Shown here in pieces: positions 22,757 through 31,326 of a stretch of 64,000 bases of DNA (the stretch's first letter is position 1; the number at the start of each line of letters is the position of its first letter). The stretch is from a virus, in IMG/VR virus record IMGVR_UViG_3300032315_001715, positions 310,001-374,000 of that record; one strand, written 5' to 3'. Under the pieces are notes generated by a model. It had not been told where the DNA came from and ran no database searches. It worked only from the letters and a program-made list of their open reading frames with translations. The translations under genes were made by a program, and so were the position numbers.

Positions 22757-24151
22757 TTATTTCACAACAATGGTTTTGCAAAGTTGATAAAATTGCGCAA
22801 GCTCGGGGAATGTACTGATGAAGTTGGTACCTCTCCTCTTGTCGTGCTCATCAACAAATACTGCAAAGTCTCTTCTAGCGGCATTGATGCTGATGTTTTC
22901 ATTTCGATGGGGCGGAGCCTTGGTAAAGTTTATTAGCCGCTCGAGGTGTAGGATTTCATAGTGCATGAAATGTCCGGCCTTGGAAGTATCAGTGTTGGCC
23001 TTCATGAACTCCATTGCAGGATCAAGATCATTTTTATGCTCGTTGGTTAATATCGAAAGGCACTGATGATGTGGGTATCGCAGGATGGATATGTCGAGGC
23101 TTAGTCTGGTAGTACCATGCTTGGCCTTCAACCCCAGCAGATCAGATAACAGCGTGGTATATGTGGTGATGCTAAACACGTTGGCGGTGCTCATTATGGT
23201 CACGCGACAATCTGGTATTTCGGTTAAAAATTGATCTATCGTTGCGTACCATCTCTTATAATCAAGACCAAACCTTCCATATTCTGCTGCCGCTCCGGCA
23301 GCATCGACGCTGGTAAACAGATTAAAGCTCTTGATCTTTTTTTCGACTATTAGATGCTTCACCTTCTCCATGAATGGGTTAAGCTTTGAATCCGGTACAC
23401 ATGCATTGGTGTTTACAGCAAGCTCGAGCTGTGGTTGTGGACGTTCACTTAGGAAATCCAACACCTTGAAAGTATCATTGGCCAGCAGCGGCTCACCACC
23501 TGTTATGCGGAAGATTCGCAAATCCTTGACCAATGAGGGCCACCAATCCCAGAACGCTTCAACATAGGGATTATGCTCCTTGTGATGTATCGGCATTTCC
23601 TTGTTAGCTCGATACCACTCGAGATTATTAAATTTGCCGGAAGTTGGATACGGTCCGTGGTGTTCTATTTCTTCGGTCCAACGGCTTGAATAGACCGGAG
23701 AACAATACGAACACTTGAAATTGCAAATGTTGCTGAAGCTTACTTCTACATATGATGGGTTGATGTTACGCTCGGGAACATTATTGACGATTTCTCCCAT
23801 GCGATCGGCGCTCCATGGAGCAGCTGACTTGGCTACGCGATCGGAAAAGAATTCGTCCTTGTCGTAGTTTGGTAGATCCTCGACATTCCAGCAATACTGG
23901 CATTCGGTCGGTCTTTTGCCGTCGATCATGTCTTTTCTTTGCTGTTTTTTGAACTGTGTGTTGTGCAGGGCAGATGGGTCCTTTGCAAGCTCGTCAAGTG
24001 GTACCAGATGTGTTCTCGGGTGGTGGCAGCTATGGGTCCGTCCATTGTGGAGATGAAGGGTTACTTGGGTCCATTTTGCCGCACAAAAGCTAGGGCTCAC
24101 GTTGTTTAAGTCCTTCTTAACCTCTGCATATGCATCTTTTGGGTCTCTCAT
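22757..24151 (-). CDS. Radical SAM protein with extra Fe-S cysteines (twitch/SPASM type)
   Basis: 464 residues and first gene of the operon. The radical SAM cluster is C143-x3-C147-x2-C150 in SNICNFKCSYCSP; ITGGEPLL is the GGE SAM motif. N-terminal cysteines (FCAAKWTQV, SCHHP, CQYCW) resemble the auxiliary-cluster region of phage twitch-domain radical SAM proteins. The reaction is unknown; related phage enzymes sit in glycan loci. A similar N terminus begins at 63855 at the end of this window. Confidence 0.8.
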   Translation of the reverse strand: MRDPKDAYAEVKKDLNNVSPSFCAAKWTQVTLHLHNGRTHSCHHPRTHLVPLDELAKDPSALHNTQFKKQQRKDMIDGKRPTECQYCWNVEDLPNYDKDEFFSDRVAKSAAPWSADRMGEIVNNVPERNINPSYVEVSFSNICNFKCSYCSPVYSSRWTEEIEHHGPYPTSGKFNNLEWYRANKEMPIHHKEHNPYVEAFWDWWPSLVKDLRIFRITGGEPLLANDTFKVLDFLSERPQPQLELAVNTNACVPDSKLNPFMEKVKHLIVEKKIKSFNLFTSVDAAGAAAEYGRFGLDYKRWYATIDQFLTEIPDCRVTIMSTANVFSITTYTTLLSDLLGLKAKHGTTRLSLDISILRYPHHQCLSILTNEHKNDLDPAMEFMKANTDTSKAGHFMHYEILHLERLINFTKAPPHRNENISINAARRDFAVFVDEHDKRRGTNFISTFPELAQFYQLCKTIVVK

Positions 24152-24182
24152 GGATTTCTTACCTGTTCAATAAATTTAGTAT

Positions 24183-24212
24183 ATGATACTGGCCTAGACG
24201 GACGATCGTCAA
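24183..24212 (-). promoter_or_regulatory. Promoter of the biosynthetic operon
   Basis: Minus strand TTGACG, 18-base spacer, TATCAT, with the -10 box about 30 bases upstream of the radical SAM start. It lies between the divergent operon and the carbamoyltransferase gene. Confidence 0.5.
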
Positions 24213-24282
24213 TGTTCCTCTGATTGACCATCCGTAATGATCAACGTTAACATGCTTTTAACGTCTAGGAGCGCAGAATGAT

Positions 24283-25776
24283 ATGATCGTTTGGGGAACA
24301 AGCTTTGGTAGCCATGATGCTGCACTATCGGTGATAGACCTGGCGACGGATCGTATCGTTTTTGCCAGCCACTCCGAAAGATTTTCCGGCCGAAAGGACG
24401 ATCCTAATCTTTGCCAGGAGTTAATTGATCACGCGGTGACTTCCTACGGACTGCCGCACAAGATATTTTATTATGAGAATCCGTGGAAAAAGAAGCTGCG
24501 ATATCTAGCAAGCGGCCAAATTAGGCATATTTTTGAAGATAGTCCAAAAACCAGCATGGTTAAGCTCGGTATTGATGCACCGATACATTATGTTGATCAT
24601 CATCATAGCCATGCTGCTGCTGGTTATTACACATCTGGATATAGCAACGCAACGATCGTTGTGGTTGATGCTATCGGTGAGCTAGCAACACTAACCATTT
24701 GGGACGGTGTTGGCACGACACTAACCTGCCGATATCAACAGGATTATCCCCATAGCTTGGGCCTGTTTTACAGTGCCATGACCGAGGCAGCGGGATTCAA
24801 ACCGGTCGGTGAGGAATACATTTTCATGGGTAAAGCTGCCTATGGAGATCCGTCAGTGATGTCTGATTTTTTGCAGGAAAATTTCCTTGATTTTGATAAT
24901 AATCGGCGTATCGTTGGACTTCGACACAACTTACATGCAGGTGCGAGACATCTGCTACCAACCGATATTTCTCCTGAGGATCTGGCTGCAGGTGCCCAGC
25001 ATGTTTACGAGCTAGCGTTGCATCGAGCATTAACATGGGCATGGCAGAATCTATCCAGCTCTAACTTGGTCCTCATGGGAGGGTGTGCCTTAAACTGCGT
25101 AGCCAATACAAATATTTCCAAGTGGCACGGTTGGCGCAATGTTTGGATCATGCCGAATCCCGGCGATGCCGGCAGTGCGATTGGTGCGGTGTTAGCCCGT
25201 ACCAGACGTTCGATCATCTGGGATGGCCCGTATCTAGGGTACGAAATCACCGGGGATTATCCGATAAAATCCGCATTGTCAGCATTGAATACCGGTGGTA
25301 TTGCCGCCGTGGCCAATGGCCGCGCTGAATTTGGTCCCCGAGCACTGGGAAATCGCAGCATTCTCGCTGATCCACGGATACCTGACATTAAATTGCAAAT
25401 GAATTGGTTGAAAAAGAGAGACCAGTTTAGGCCATTTGCGGCAGCCATACCAGAACATCTAGCCCACGAATACTTTGTAATCCCCCAGAACACATCAAGT
25501 CCATACATGCAATATGTGTTCGAGGCCAAGGATCGATCCAGGTTTCCTGGAATGGTGCATGTTGATGGCACTTCGAGGATACAAACCGTTAATCATCAAC
25601 AACATCCGAAATTTTATCAGCTATTGATGGAATGGTATAATGAAACCGGTTGTCCGATGTTGATCAATACCAGCTTAAACATCAAGAATCAGCCGTTGGT
25701 CAACACGGAGCAACATGCCCAAGATTTCGGCCTAAAATACGGTATCCCTGTATTAACCAGGGATATATCGGTATAA
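24283..25776 (+). CDS. O-carbamoyltransferase (NodU/TobZ family)
   Basis: 497 residues in the two-domain carbamoyltransferase layout. The Kae1-like domain has the metal site DHHHSHAAAGYY (His106-110), SEGE-like GEEYIFMGKAAYG, and GGCALNC. The C-terminal domain has GRAEFGPRALGNRSILADPR and LINTSLN. It makes carbamoyl-adenylate from carbamoyl phosphate and ATP and transfers the carbamoyl group to a hydroxyl, usually on a sugar. Being divergent from the ten-gene biosynthetic operon, it probably decorates the same product. AGGAG precedes ATG 24283. Confidence 0.9.
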   Translation: MIVWGTSFGSHDAALSVIDLATDRIVFASHSERFSGRKDDPNLCQELIDHAVTSYGLPHKIFYYENPWKKKLRYLASGQIRHIFEDSPKTSMVKLGIDAPIHYVDHHHSHAAAGYYTSGYSNATIVVVDAIGELATLTIWDGVGTTLTCRYQQDYPHSLGLFYSAMTEAAGFKPVGEEYIFMGKAAYGDPSVMSDFLQENFLDFDNNRRIVGLRHNLHAGARHLLPTDISPEDLAAGAQHVYELALHRALTWAWQNLSSSNLVLMGGCALNCVANTNISKWHGWRNVWIMPNPGDAGSAIGAVLARTRRSIIWDGPYLGYEITGDYPIKSALSALNTGGIAAVANGRAEFGPRALGNRSILADPRIPDIKLQMNWLKKRDQFRPFAAAIPEHLAHEYFVIPQNTSSPYMQYVFEAKDRSRFPGMVHVDGTSRIQTVNHQQHPKFYQLLMEWYNETGCPMLINTSLNIKNQPLVNTEQHAQDFGLKYGIPVLTRDISV

Positions 25777-25779
25777 ATA
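25772..25779 (+). promoter_or_regulatory. Late promoter box for the histone-like gene
   Basis: TATAAATA overlapping the stop codon of the carbamoyltransferase gene; a 30-base leader with AAGGAGG follows. Confidence 0.65.
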
Positions 25780-25808
25780 CCACGTTAATCCAAAAGGAGG
25801 ATATAATA

Positions 25809-25997
25809 ATGAGCGTTCATGATCAAATTGTTGCGCATTTCAATGCGTATCTATCAGAGCATACCAAGTTTGAAGACAAGGGTGTAAAGGCATCTGCTGC
25901 GCGGGCTCGCAAGGCCCTCGGTGAGATTGGCAAGCTTTCCAAGGCACGCCGTGCTGAAATCCAGGAATCCAAGAATTCTGCTGCTCCAAAGGAGTAA
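25809..25997 (+). CDS. Histone H1-like (Hc1-type) DNA-binding protein
   Basis: 62 residues, Lys/Arg/Ala-rich. KGVKASAARARKALGEIGKLSKARRAEIQESKN matches the Hc1-like family (GKGNKAAGTR..RK..QE.K.LA...R..IQ..KN) found in bacteria and many phages, which condenses or coats DNA. Start at 25809 is fixed by a strong AAGGAGG; the longer frame from 25650 overlaps the carbamoyltransferase. It is under a late box, suggesting a role in packaging or virion DNA. Confidence 0.8.
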   Translation: MSVHDQIVAHFNAYLSEHTKFEDKGVKASAARARKALGEIGKLSKARRAEIQESKNSAAPKE

Positions 25998-26000
25998 TCG

Positions 26001-26645
26001 ATGCTGGATACAATCTGTGACGTCTTAAAGGCCTCATATTCCCGTGGATGGATAACCACCAGAGACGGCAATGCTAGCCTGCGACGTCGCAGCCAGCCGT
26101 GGATGTATGTAACTCCGACTGGTGCGCGAAAGCAATCGCTCACCAGCGAGCAGATGCTCAAGTTACAATTCCCTGATTCTGACGACGGGCTAGAACAGCC
26201 GTGGGAACACATGTCCCGGGTCGACGACGAATATCAGCGTAAGATCGTCGGTCTTAATCCGACCGGGGAATTACCATTCCATTATTTGTTGCAAAGCAAG
26301 CTGTCGACCAGCAACCGAGTGGTGGTTCATTTGCATTGTACCTACACCGTAGCTGCTATAAGACGCGGGATTGATCTACAAAACCTGCGCAATGACTTTC
26401 CCGAGCTCAACGGCTTGACCCGTGTTGGTCCAAATGTTCCGTTTTTGGATGCTAGGACCGAAAATCTCGGTAGATCCGTTTACCGTGCGTTTTCGCCGGA
26501 TGAGAACGGCAAGCTAAAATACGACATCGTGGGCGTTGTCGGGCATGGTGTTGTTGCGGTTGATATTGATCCGTGGCGGGCCTTTGAGCACGCAGAACGC
26601 CTGGAGCATATATCTCAGATAGTGTTAGCGTCCGGCGTTTGGTAA
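26001..26645 (+). CDS. Class II aldolase/adducin family protein
   Basis: 214 residues. DGNASLR near the N terminus, VTPTGARK, the zinc pair in VHLHCTYTVA, and VGHGVVAVDIDPWRAFEHAERLEH (third His region) match the fuculose-1-phosphate aldolase/MtnB fold. It may cleave or dehydrate a phosphosugar. It begins 3 bases after the histone-like stop, with AAAGGAG inside the preceding codons, so the two are translated from one message. Substrate unknown. Confidence 0.85.
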   Translation: MLDTICDVLKASYSRGWITTRDGNASLRRRSQPWMYVTPTGARKQSLTSEQMLKLQFPDSDDGLEQPWEHMSRVDDEYQRKIVGLNPTGELPFHYLLQSKLSTSNRVVVHLHCTYTVAAIRRGIDLQNLRNDFPELNGLTRVGPNVPFLDARTENLGRSVYRAFSPDENGKLKYDIVGVVGHGVVAVDIDPWRAFEHAERLEHISQIVLASGVW

Positions 26646-26654
26646 ACTCCGGTC

Positions 26655-26682
26655 TTGACAACGACAATCAATCTGCTATATT
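26655..26682 (+). promoter_or_regulatory. Sigma70-like promoter for phosphoesterase-sigma genes
   Basis: TTGACA, 16-base spacer ending TGC, TATATT; about 50 bases upstream of the phosphoesterase start. Confidence 0.75.
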
Positions 26683-26734
26683 TCCCTAGCTCTCAGACCA
26701 ACTCTCTGGATTTCACGGGGACCGATCAAACAAC

Positions 26735-27313
26735 ATGGTAAACATTTTTCTCGTCAGCGACACTCACTTCGGTCATAAGAACATCTGTCTGTTCAACGGA
26801 CCGGACGGAAGTCCACTGCGTCCATGGGATGATCCCGATGAGATGGACGAGGCCATGGTCGAAAGATGGAACGGTGTGGTTAAACCAAATGACGTGGTTT
26901 ATCACCTCGGTGACGTGGTGATGAACCGCCGATGTCTTGCTACCGTTGCCCGGCTCAACGGAGACAAACGGCTAATACTCGGTAATCACGATATTTTTGA
27001 TCACAGCGACTATCTCGTGCATTTCAAACGGTTGCACGGTAGTTACAAGCTGGACAACTTCCTGCTAACCCATATACCGGTGCATATTGACTCAGTTGCC
27101 CATTGGACTGAATGTAACATCCACGGGCATGTACATGCCCACGATATTCCCAGTGGCAAGTATTTCAACGTCAGCGTGGAAATGATCGGCTACACGCCGA
27201 TTAGCCTTGAGGATGCTAGGGTTCGAATCAGGGAAAAGCAGGAAAAATATAAGGTTGACATGCAGCAGAATGATGCTAATTTGCCAATTGAAAATAGGAG
27301 AACTGCCGAGTGA
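26735..27313 (+). CDS. Calcineurin-like metallophosphoesterase
   Basis: 192 residues with all blocks of the family: SDTHFGH (Asp/His), LGDVVMN, GNHD, a final LTHIPVH and IHGHVHAH. It hydrolyses phosphoesters or cyclic nucleotides; the exact substrate is not evident. It is the first gene after the promoter at 26655 and its stop overlaps the GTG start of the sigma factor, so both are made early together. Confidence 0.9.
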   Translation: MVNIFLVSDTHFGHKNICLFNGPDGSPLRPWDDPDEMDEAMVERWNGVVKPNDVVYHLGDVVMNRRCLATVARLNGDKRLILGNHDIFDHSDYLVHFKRLHGSYKLDNFLLTHIPVHIDSVAHWTECNIHGHVHAHDIPSGKYFNVSVEMIGYTPISLEDARVRIREKQEKYKVDMQQNDANLPIENRRTAE

Positions 27314-28767
27314 CAACACCTACCGCTACTAAAGTTCGTTCAATTCGTCGCGACGAGGGCTATCAGGATCCAATCAAGCTTTATCTCAAGGATGTGGGCA
27401 AGGCTCCATTGCTGACCCATAAGCAAGAGATCGAAATTAGCCAAACCATCGAAGCTTCGAAGCAGGCCATCACTGATCGGCTTCTTGGGATCCCCTTGAC
27501 CATTGCTACCGTTACATCCTGGATTGATGCTGCACGCATCAATGGACAGGATGCCCTCGAGGTGTTTGATATTGAACTGGATGATACCGACTCGGTTAGT
27601 CCAGACTTTCTAATACAGCTCGATCAGGTCAAGGAACTTTGTGAACGCTATCATACCGACGTGTCGAATATCGAACTGAGATCCCAGTTGGTCGAAATGT
27701 TCAACGAGCTTCCGTTGAATCCTGCTAGCATTGGCCATCTCATGGAGCAGATGATCGGCTTTAACAAGCAGGTCGTAACCATTGACGGTGAAATGCTGCG
27801 CCTGGCCGAAAGCTGCGGGATCAAGCGAGAGGAATGGCTCAAGGACTATCTGTTGAATGACGATCTTTCATGGATCGAGGCTTGTGCCGGGCGATCGTAC
27901 GAACTAATGCGAACGACATATCATGAAAAAATGTCCACCATTGCAGATCGAATCAATGAGATCAACGGTCTTACCGGGATGAGCCTTCGAGAGCTCCGAG
28001 AAACCGTCAAGGATTTGCGGGTACAAGCCAAGATCAAGGAAGCCGCTATCCAACGAATGGTTACTTCCAATCTGCGTCTCGTGGTTAGCGTGGCCAAGCG
28101 ATACAATCAAAACAACCCAACAACCCTGCTCGATCTAGTGCAGGAAGGCAACATCGGCCTGATCAAGGCCGTTGAAAAGTTCAAATGGCGCCTAGGCTAT
28201 CGGTTTAGCACATATGCTACTTGGTGGATTCGCCAGGCTATCATCAAGGCTACTACCGAACACAGCAAGACCATTCGGGTGCCTAGCCACGTTCTTGATG
28301 CGATCAAGAAGATCAATCGGGCTGCCAAGGAATATGTGAGCTCACACGGTTACGAGCCAAGTGATGCTGAGCTTGGCAAGCTGGTTGGCATGGATCCCGA
28401 AAAGGTCAATCGCATGCTACAGGTTGCCAAGGATCCGATCAGCCTCGAAACTCCGGTCGGTGATGATGAGGACTCAAACATCGGCAACTATATCGAGGAT
28501 CATTCCGCAATTGATGCCATTGAAAAGATCAACGATGACGATGTTGCTCGTGTGGTGGCCGAAGCACTCGGCACGCTAAACAGTCGAGAAGAGCGCGTAA
28601 TCCGCATGCGGTTTGGTATCGGTACCATGGACGAGCACACCCTGGAGGAGATTGGTAAGCGGTTTAACGTAACCCGTGAGCGGGTTCGACAGATCGAAGC
28701 CAAGGCCTTGCAGCGCCTGCAGACCCCGCAGCGCCTCAAGGAGCTCGAGTCGGCACTCGAGGACTAA
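27310..28767 (+). CDS. RpoD-like sigma70 factor (primary-sigma architecture)
   Basis: 485 residues starting with GTG, overlapping the phosphoesterase stop. DPIKLYLKDVGKAPLLT (residues ~20-36) is region 1.2. A ~200-residue divergent insert follows. NLRLVVSVAKRYNQN ... DLVQEGNIGLIKAVEKFKWRLGYRFSTYATWWIRQAI is region 2 with near-complete RpoD identity. Region 3 has TIRVPSHVLDAIKKI, and region 4 ends with LEEIGKRFNVTRERVRQIEAKAL (HTH for -35). Region 1.1 is missing, as is much of the non-conserved region of bacterial RpoD (usually over 600 residues). It should direct host RNA polymerase to TTGAC/TATAAT promoters. A full RpoD-type sigma is unusual for a phage. Confidence 0.9.
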   Translation: MTTPTATKVRSIRRDEGYQDPIKLYLKDVGKAPLLTHKQEIEISQTIEASKQAITDRLLGIPLTIATVTSWIDAARINGQDALEVFDIELDDTDSVSPDFLIQLDQVKELCERYHTDVSNIELRSQLVEMFNELPLNPASIGHLMEQMIGFNKQVVTIDGEMLRLAESCGIKREEWLKDYLLNDDLSWIEACAGRSYELMRTTYHEKMSTIADRINEINGLTGMSLRELRETVKDLRVQAKIKEAAIQRMVTSNLRLVVSVAKRYNQNNPTTLLDLVQEGNIGLIKAVEKFKWRLGYRFSTYATWWIRQAIIKATTEHSKTIRVPSHVLDAIKKINRAAKEYVSSHGYEPSDAELGKLVGMDPEKVNRMLQVAKDPISLETPVGDDEDSNIGNYIEDHSAIDAIEKINDDDVARVVAEALGTLNSREERVIRMRFGIGTMDEHTLEEIGKRFNVTRERVRQIEAKALQRLQTPQRLKELESALED

Positions 28768-28782
28768 ATGTCCGACCATGAT

Positions 28783-28814
28783 TCTCTGCGGTTGATAGCG
28801 ATCAACCGCAGAGA
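28783..28814 (+). other. Long perfect hairpin after the sigma gene
   Basis: 14-bp inverted repeat (TCTCTGCGGTTGAT / ATCAACCGCAGAGA) with a 4-base loop, starting 16 bases after the sigma stop. No T-run follows in the plus direction. It may be an RNA stability or processing element, or a weak terminator. Confidence 0.6.
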
Positions 28815-28876
28815 TGCGGCAAATCACATGTCTTATGGTGGAGCAATATCTGGCAGGATCGCGATCGACGTAATAT

Positions 28877-29425
28877 TTATATTGAAATATTCAATCGATC
28901 ATTGATGACATTCCAATTGATGCAACGTAAAATACCTCTAATATATTTTCGTTTAGCATCACCACCCTGATAATCGAGCAGATACGCATGCTCCCAGATG
29001 TCCAAGGGCATGATCACGTCGTTCTTCCAGCTTTGATTCTTTAGGGTTTTGATCGCCCCATCTCGGGCCATGTAAACCCATCCACTGCCCTGGAACTTAG
29101 CAGCTTCTTCTACCAATGCATCCCTGAAATCTTCAAAGCTGCCGTGTATTTTTTCAATCAGCTCGAGGCTAGCTCCCTTGGCTTGATTGTTAACCTTTGG
29201 TGGTTGTAGCTGTGGCCAAAATAGGTTATGCAGCATCGCACCTGCACGATTGAACTCGGGATCGCCCTCGCCCTTGTTAAACCTATCAACGTATCCACGA
29301 CTCAACACGTCGTAGTGCAGCTTAACGGTTTCTCGACCCATCACCGGTTCAAGCGCATCGTGCTTGTACGGGAGATCAACCAGGGAGAGAGTTTCCTTGG
29401 CTTCTAATATGTGTTGGAATCTCAT
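28877..29425 (-). CDS. Iron/manganese superoxide dismutase-like protein
   Basis: 182 residues with Fe/Mn-SOD ligands in order: His in VKLHYDVLSRGYVDRFN, His in RAGAMLHNLFWPQ, Asp and His in PLDIWEHAYLLDY. FKDALVEEAAKFQGSGWVYM corresponds to the F...F..GSGW.WL family segment. It converts superoxide to peroxide in the cytoplasm. It is diverged (LHY instead of HHxxY), so activity should be tested. A TAAATAA box precedes the ATG by 5 bases. Confidence 0.85.
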   Translation of the reverse strand: MRFQHILEAKETLSLVDLPYKHDALEPVMGRETVKLHYDVLSRGYVDRFNKGEGDPEFNRAGAMLHNLFWPQLQPPKVNNQAKGASLELIEKIHGSFEDFRDALVEEAAKFQGSGWVYMARDGAIKTLKNQSWKNDVIMPLDIWEHAYLLDYQGGDAKRKYIRGILRCINWNVINDRLNISI

Positions 29426-29430
29426 GTCAT

Positions 29431-29438
29431 TATTTACC
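29431..29438 (-). promoter_or_regulatory. Late-type box for the SOD gene
   Basis: Minus strand GGTAAATA, 5 bases upstream of the ATG at 29425. Confidence 0.5.
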
Positions 29439-29500
29439 GATTATTGACCCGAGTTAATAACTACCAATATAATTCGATATCCATTATAGGGGGTAACAGC

Positions 29501-29722
29501 ATGGGCAGGCGCAGCACCATTGAAAAAAATAGAGTTTATGTTGAATGTACCGATGCTTACCGTCGAGTTAAAGGGCAGATAATATCCAGGGACGAAAATG
29601 TGCTGACCGTTGAACTCCCGACCGGGGCTGTCATGGAATTAACTCGTCGGAATCACAAGGGAATATATGCATTCCAAGCTGGGTTGTTGGAATTTATCTC
29701 GGACGGCAAGTTAGTGGTTTAG
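29501..29722 (+). CDS. Small hypothetical protein, 73 aa (paralogue of 38196-38417)
   Basis: ATG 29501 follows TAGGGGGTAACAGC. The product looks like a small beta-barrel: VYVECTDAYRRVKGQIISRDENVLTVELPTG. The gene at 38196-38417 is similar in length and pattern (VKVTCIDNGKTIDAILVDRFQEKIVVELPGG), so they are probable paralogues of an OB/Sm-like fold. Function unknown. The stop is TAG. Confidence 0.6.
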   Translation: MGRRSTIEKNRVYVECTDAYRRVKGQIISRDENVLTVELPTGAVMELTRRNHKGIYAFQAGLLEFISDGKLVV

Positions 29723-29727
29723 AGCCA

Positions 29728-30078
29728 CTAGATCGGTGTGATTTGACCGGTAAAAATAAAATTGCTGGTACCGTTGTTGCTTGTTACTACAACAGAATCG
29801 TTGGAATTAATACAGATCTGTTGTAGATACAAGCTATGCCCATAGTGCAACGTTGATTGGTAAGCTATGTAACTTTCAGAAGACAGAACGTTACCGCTGG
29901 TTACAAGTGCAACGCTAACGGTATCATTCTCGGTTCCTTGGTTCATGCAAAAGATCGTGCCGATCGCAGTTTCATTCTTTGGTGGGCCAATCATGGATGG
30001 TATCGTGGTTGGCTGATAGAGAACACTAGGAATTCCTGCGATTGGCTTGATTTCCTTGAGCACCGGTTGCTTTGGCAT
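29728..30078 (-). CDS. Putative structural protein, 116 aa
   Basis: Pro-rich N terminus, then a Ser/Thr/Asn-rich beta-type sequence (NDTVSVALVTSGNVLSSESYIAY ... SNNGTSNFIFTGQITPI) typical of small tail-associated phage proteins. No enzyme motif. CATAAATA stands 4 bases before its ATG. Stop is TAG. Confidence 0.6.
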   Translation of the reverse strand: MPKQPVLKEIKPIAGIPSVLYQPTTIPSMIGPPKNETAIGTIFCMNQGTENDTVSVALVTSGNVLSSESYIAYQSTLHYGHSLYLQQICINSNDSVVVTSNNGTSNFIFTGQITPI

Positions 30079-30082
30079 AGCG

Positions 30083-30090
30083 TATTTATG
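30083..30090 (-). promoter_or_regulatory. Late promoter box for the 116-aa gene
   Basis: Minus strand CATAAATA, 4 bases before the ATG at 30078. Confidence 0.6.
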
Positions 30091-30095
30091 CCATG

Positions 30096-30746
30096 TTATT
30101 TCATGGTTCGAGCTAGGTCGAACTTAGTCGTCCCAAGATGGCGTATCTCTCGGCTTAGATCGGTGTCGATCTGTATGGTATAGCCAGCAGCCCTGGCCTT
30201 GGTGCAAAAATAAAAGTCCTCACCTATGTGATCATTAAACTCGTCGTGCCACGACACTTCAAACCATGGCTTGTCAAGGCTCTTATGTACTTCGGTTTTA
30301 ACCAGCATGCATCCCATCCCGACTCCTTCAACCTCAACCAGTTGATCACCTTGGACATTGTATCCGAGCCAGCTGTCCCAATCGCCGATAGAACGATATG
30401 CTACACCCTTGAATGGATAGGTTCGGGTGGAATAGTTGCAAGCAACAATATCCGTGTTGTGTGATAACAGAGTCTCGATGCAGTTAACCGGAAACATCAT
30501 ATCACTATCAAGCCACATGATGTGCGTTGCATCACTTGATATGGCCGTTTCAGCAAGACGCTGTCTTTGTTTAGAAATCAAGCTGCCCGTTTCCATTAGG
30601 ACATTGACCTTGATGCCAACACTGTTGCAAAATTGGACCAATTGTATCAGATTATAGGCAAATAAGCTGTGAATGCTGTCGCGGCATGGCACGCATATCG
30701 AGATCTTGCTGCTCTTGCTGTTCTTGCTGTTTAATTTAAGTTTCAT
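30096..30746 (-). CDS. GT-A fold glycosyltransferase-like protein
   Basis: 216 residues. ISICVPCRDSIHSLFAY is the N-terminal nucleotide-binding strand, and HIMWLDSDMMFP holds the DxD-type metal motif. GVGMGCMLVKTEVH and GEDFYFCTKARAAGY match the later part of family-2-like enzymes of phages. It transfers a sugar from a nucleotide donor; the target (DNA, virion protein or cell surface) is not shown. It is followed 2 bases away by the end of the 175-aa gene, with which it shares direction. Confidence 0.8.
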   Translation of the reverse strand: MKLKLNSKNSKSSKISICVPCRDSIHSLFAYNLIQLVQFCNSVGIKVNVLMETGSLISKQRQRLAETAISSDATHIMWLDSDMMFPVNCIETLLSHNTDIVACNYSTRTYPFKGVAYRSIGDWDSWLGYNVQGDQLVEVEGVGMGCMLVKTEVHKSLDKPWFEVSWHDEFNDHIGEDFYFCTKARAAGYTIQIDTDLSREIRHLGTTKFDLARTMK

Positions 30747-30748
30747 CG

Positions 30749-31276
30749 TTAACCGTTCGGAACACCGTTGGTGTTTACGCCAAGCGTTTCTTCAACCTCA
30801 GCGGTTGTATTCTTGATCAATGCTGCATATCGAATGCAGATTCGAGCAGCATCCTCAAATGCATCAACTGGCAAGCATGTCATCTTGTCCATGGTATCTT
30901 TGGTGGTCCGCCCGATGGTCATCAGTTCTAACGCTGCCTGTCGTCCGAGATAATTGGACCAATATTCAGACTCCTGATCAGAATATTCTGAAATGATAGC
31001 GTTTCTCATATCAGGGTCGATGTCGCTGTACCATGCAACCGCTTGTTGATACTTTTGATTGAGCTCTGTAATGGTCCGCCGGGTATCTATGTGACTATCA
31101 TCGTAAGAGCCTTCCAATTTATCAATCTGCGCACGTAGCTGTTCTATTTCTTTCATCACCGCGACAATTTGTCGCGCCGGGGTCGGATAAGCCTCTAGAA
31201 AGAAATGTTCAAATTCGTAGTCAGATCGTCCGGTTGGAATAGAATTTAGGATTTTGATAATTTCGGTGATGTCCAT
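30749..31276 (-). CDS. Hypothetical protein, 175 aa
   Basis: Mostly helical, with a coiled-coil-like central stretch (MKEIEQLRAQIDKLEGSYDD) and a C-terminal helical region. No signal or membrane segment. GGAAAGGACC precedes the ATG. It is upstream of the glycosyltransferase-like gene (2-base gap). No family recognised. Confidence 0.6.
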   Translation of the reverse strand: MDITEIIKILNSIPTGRSDYEFEHFFLEAYPTPARQIVAVMKEIEQLRAQIDKLEGSYDDSHIDTRRTITELNQKYQQAVAWYSDIDPDMRNAIISEYSDQESEYWSNYLGRQAALELMTIGRTTKDTMDKMTCLPVDAFEDAARICIRYAALIKNTTAEVEETLGVNTNGVPNG

Positions 31277-31326
31277 GATAAGGTCCTTTCCAATAAATTG
31301 TATGGAAACCCTGTTGAACGATCAAG

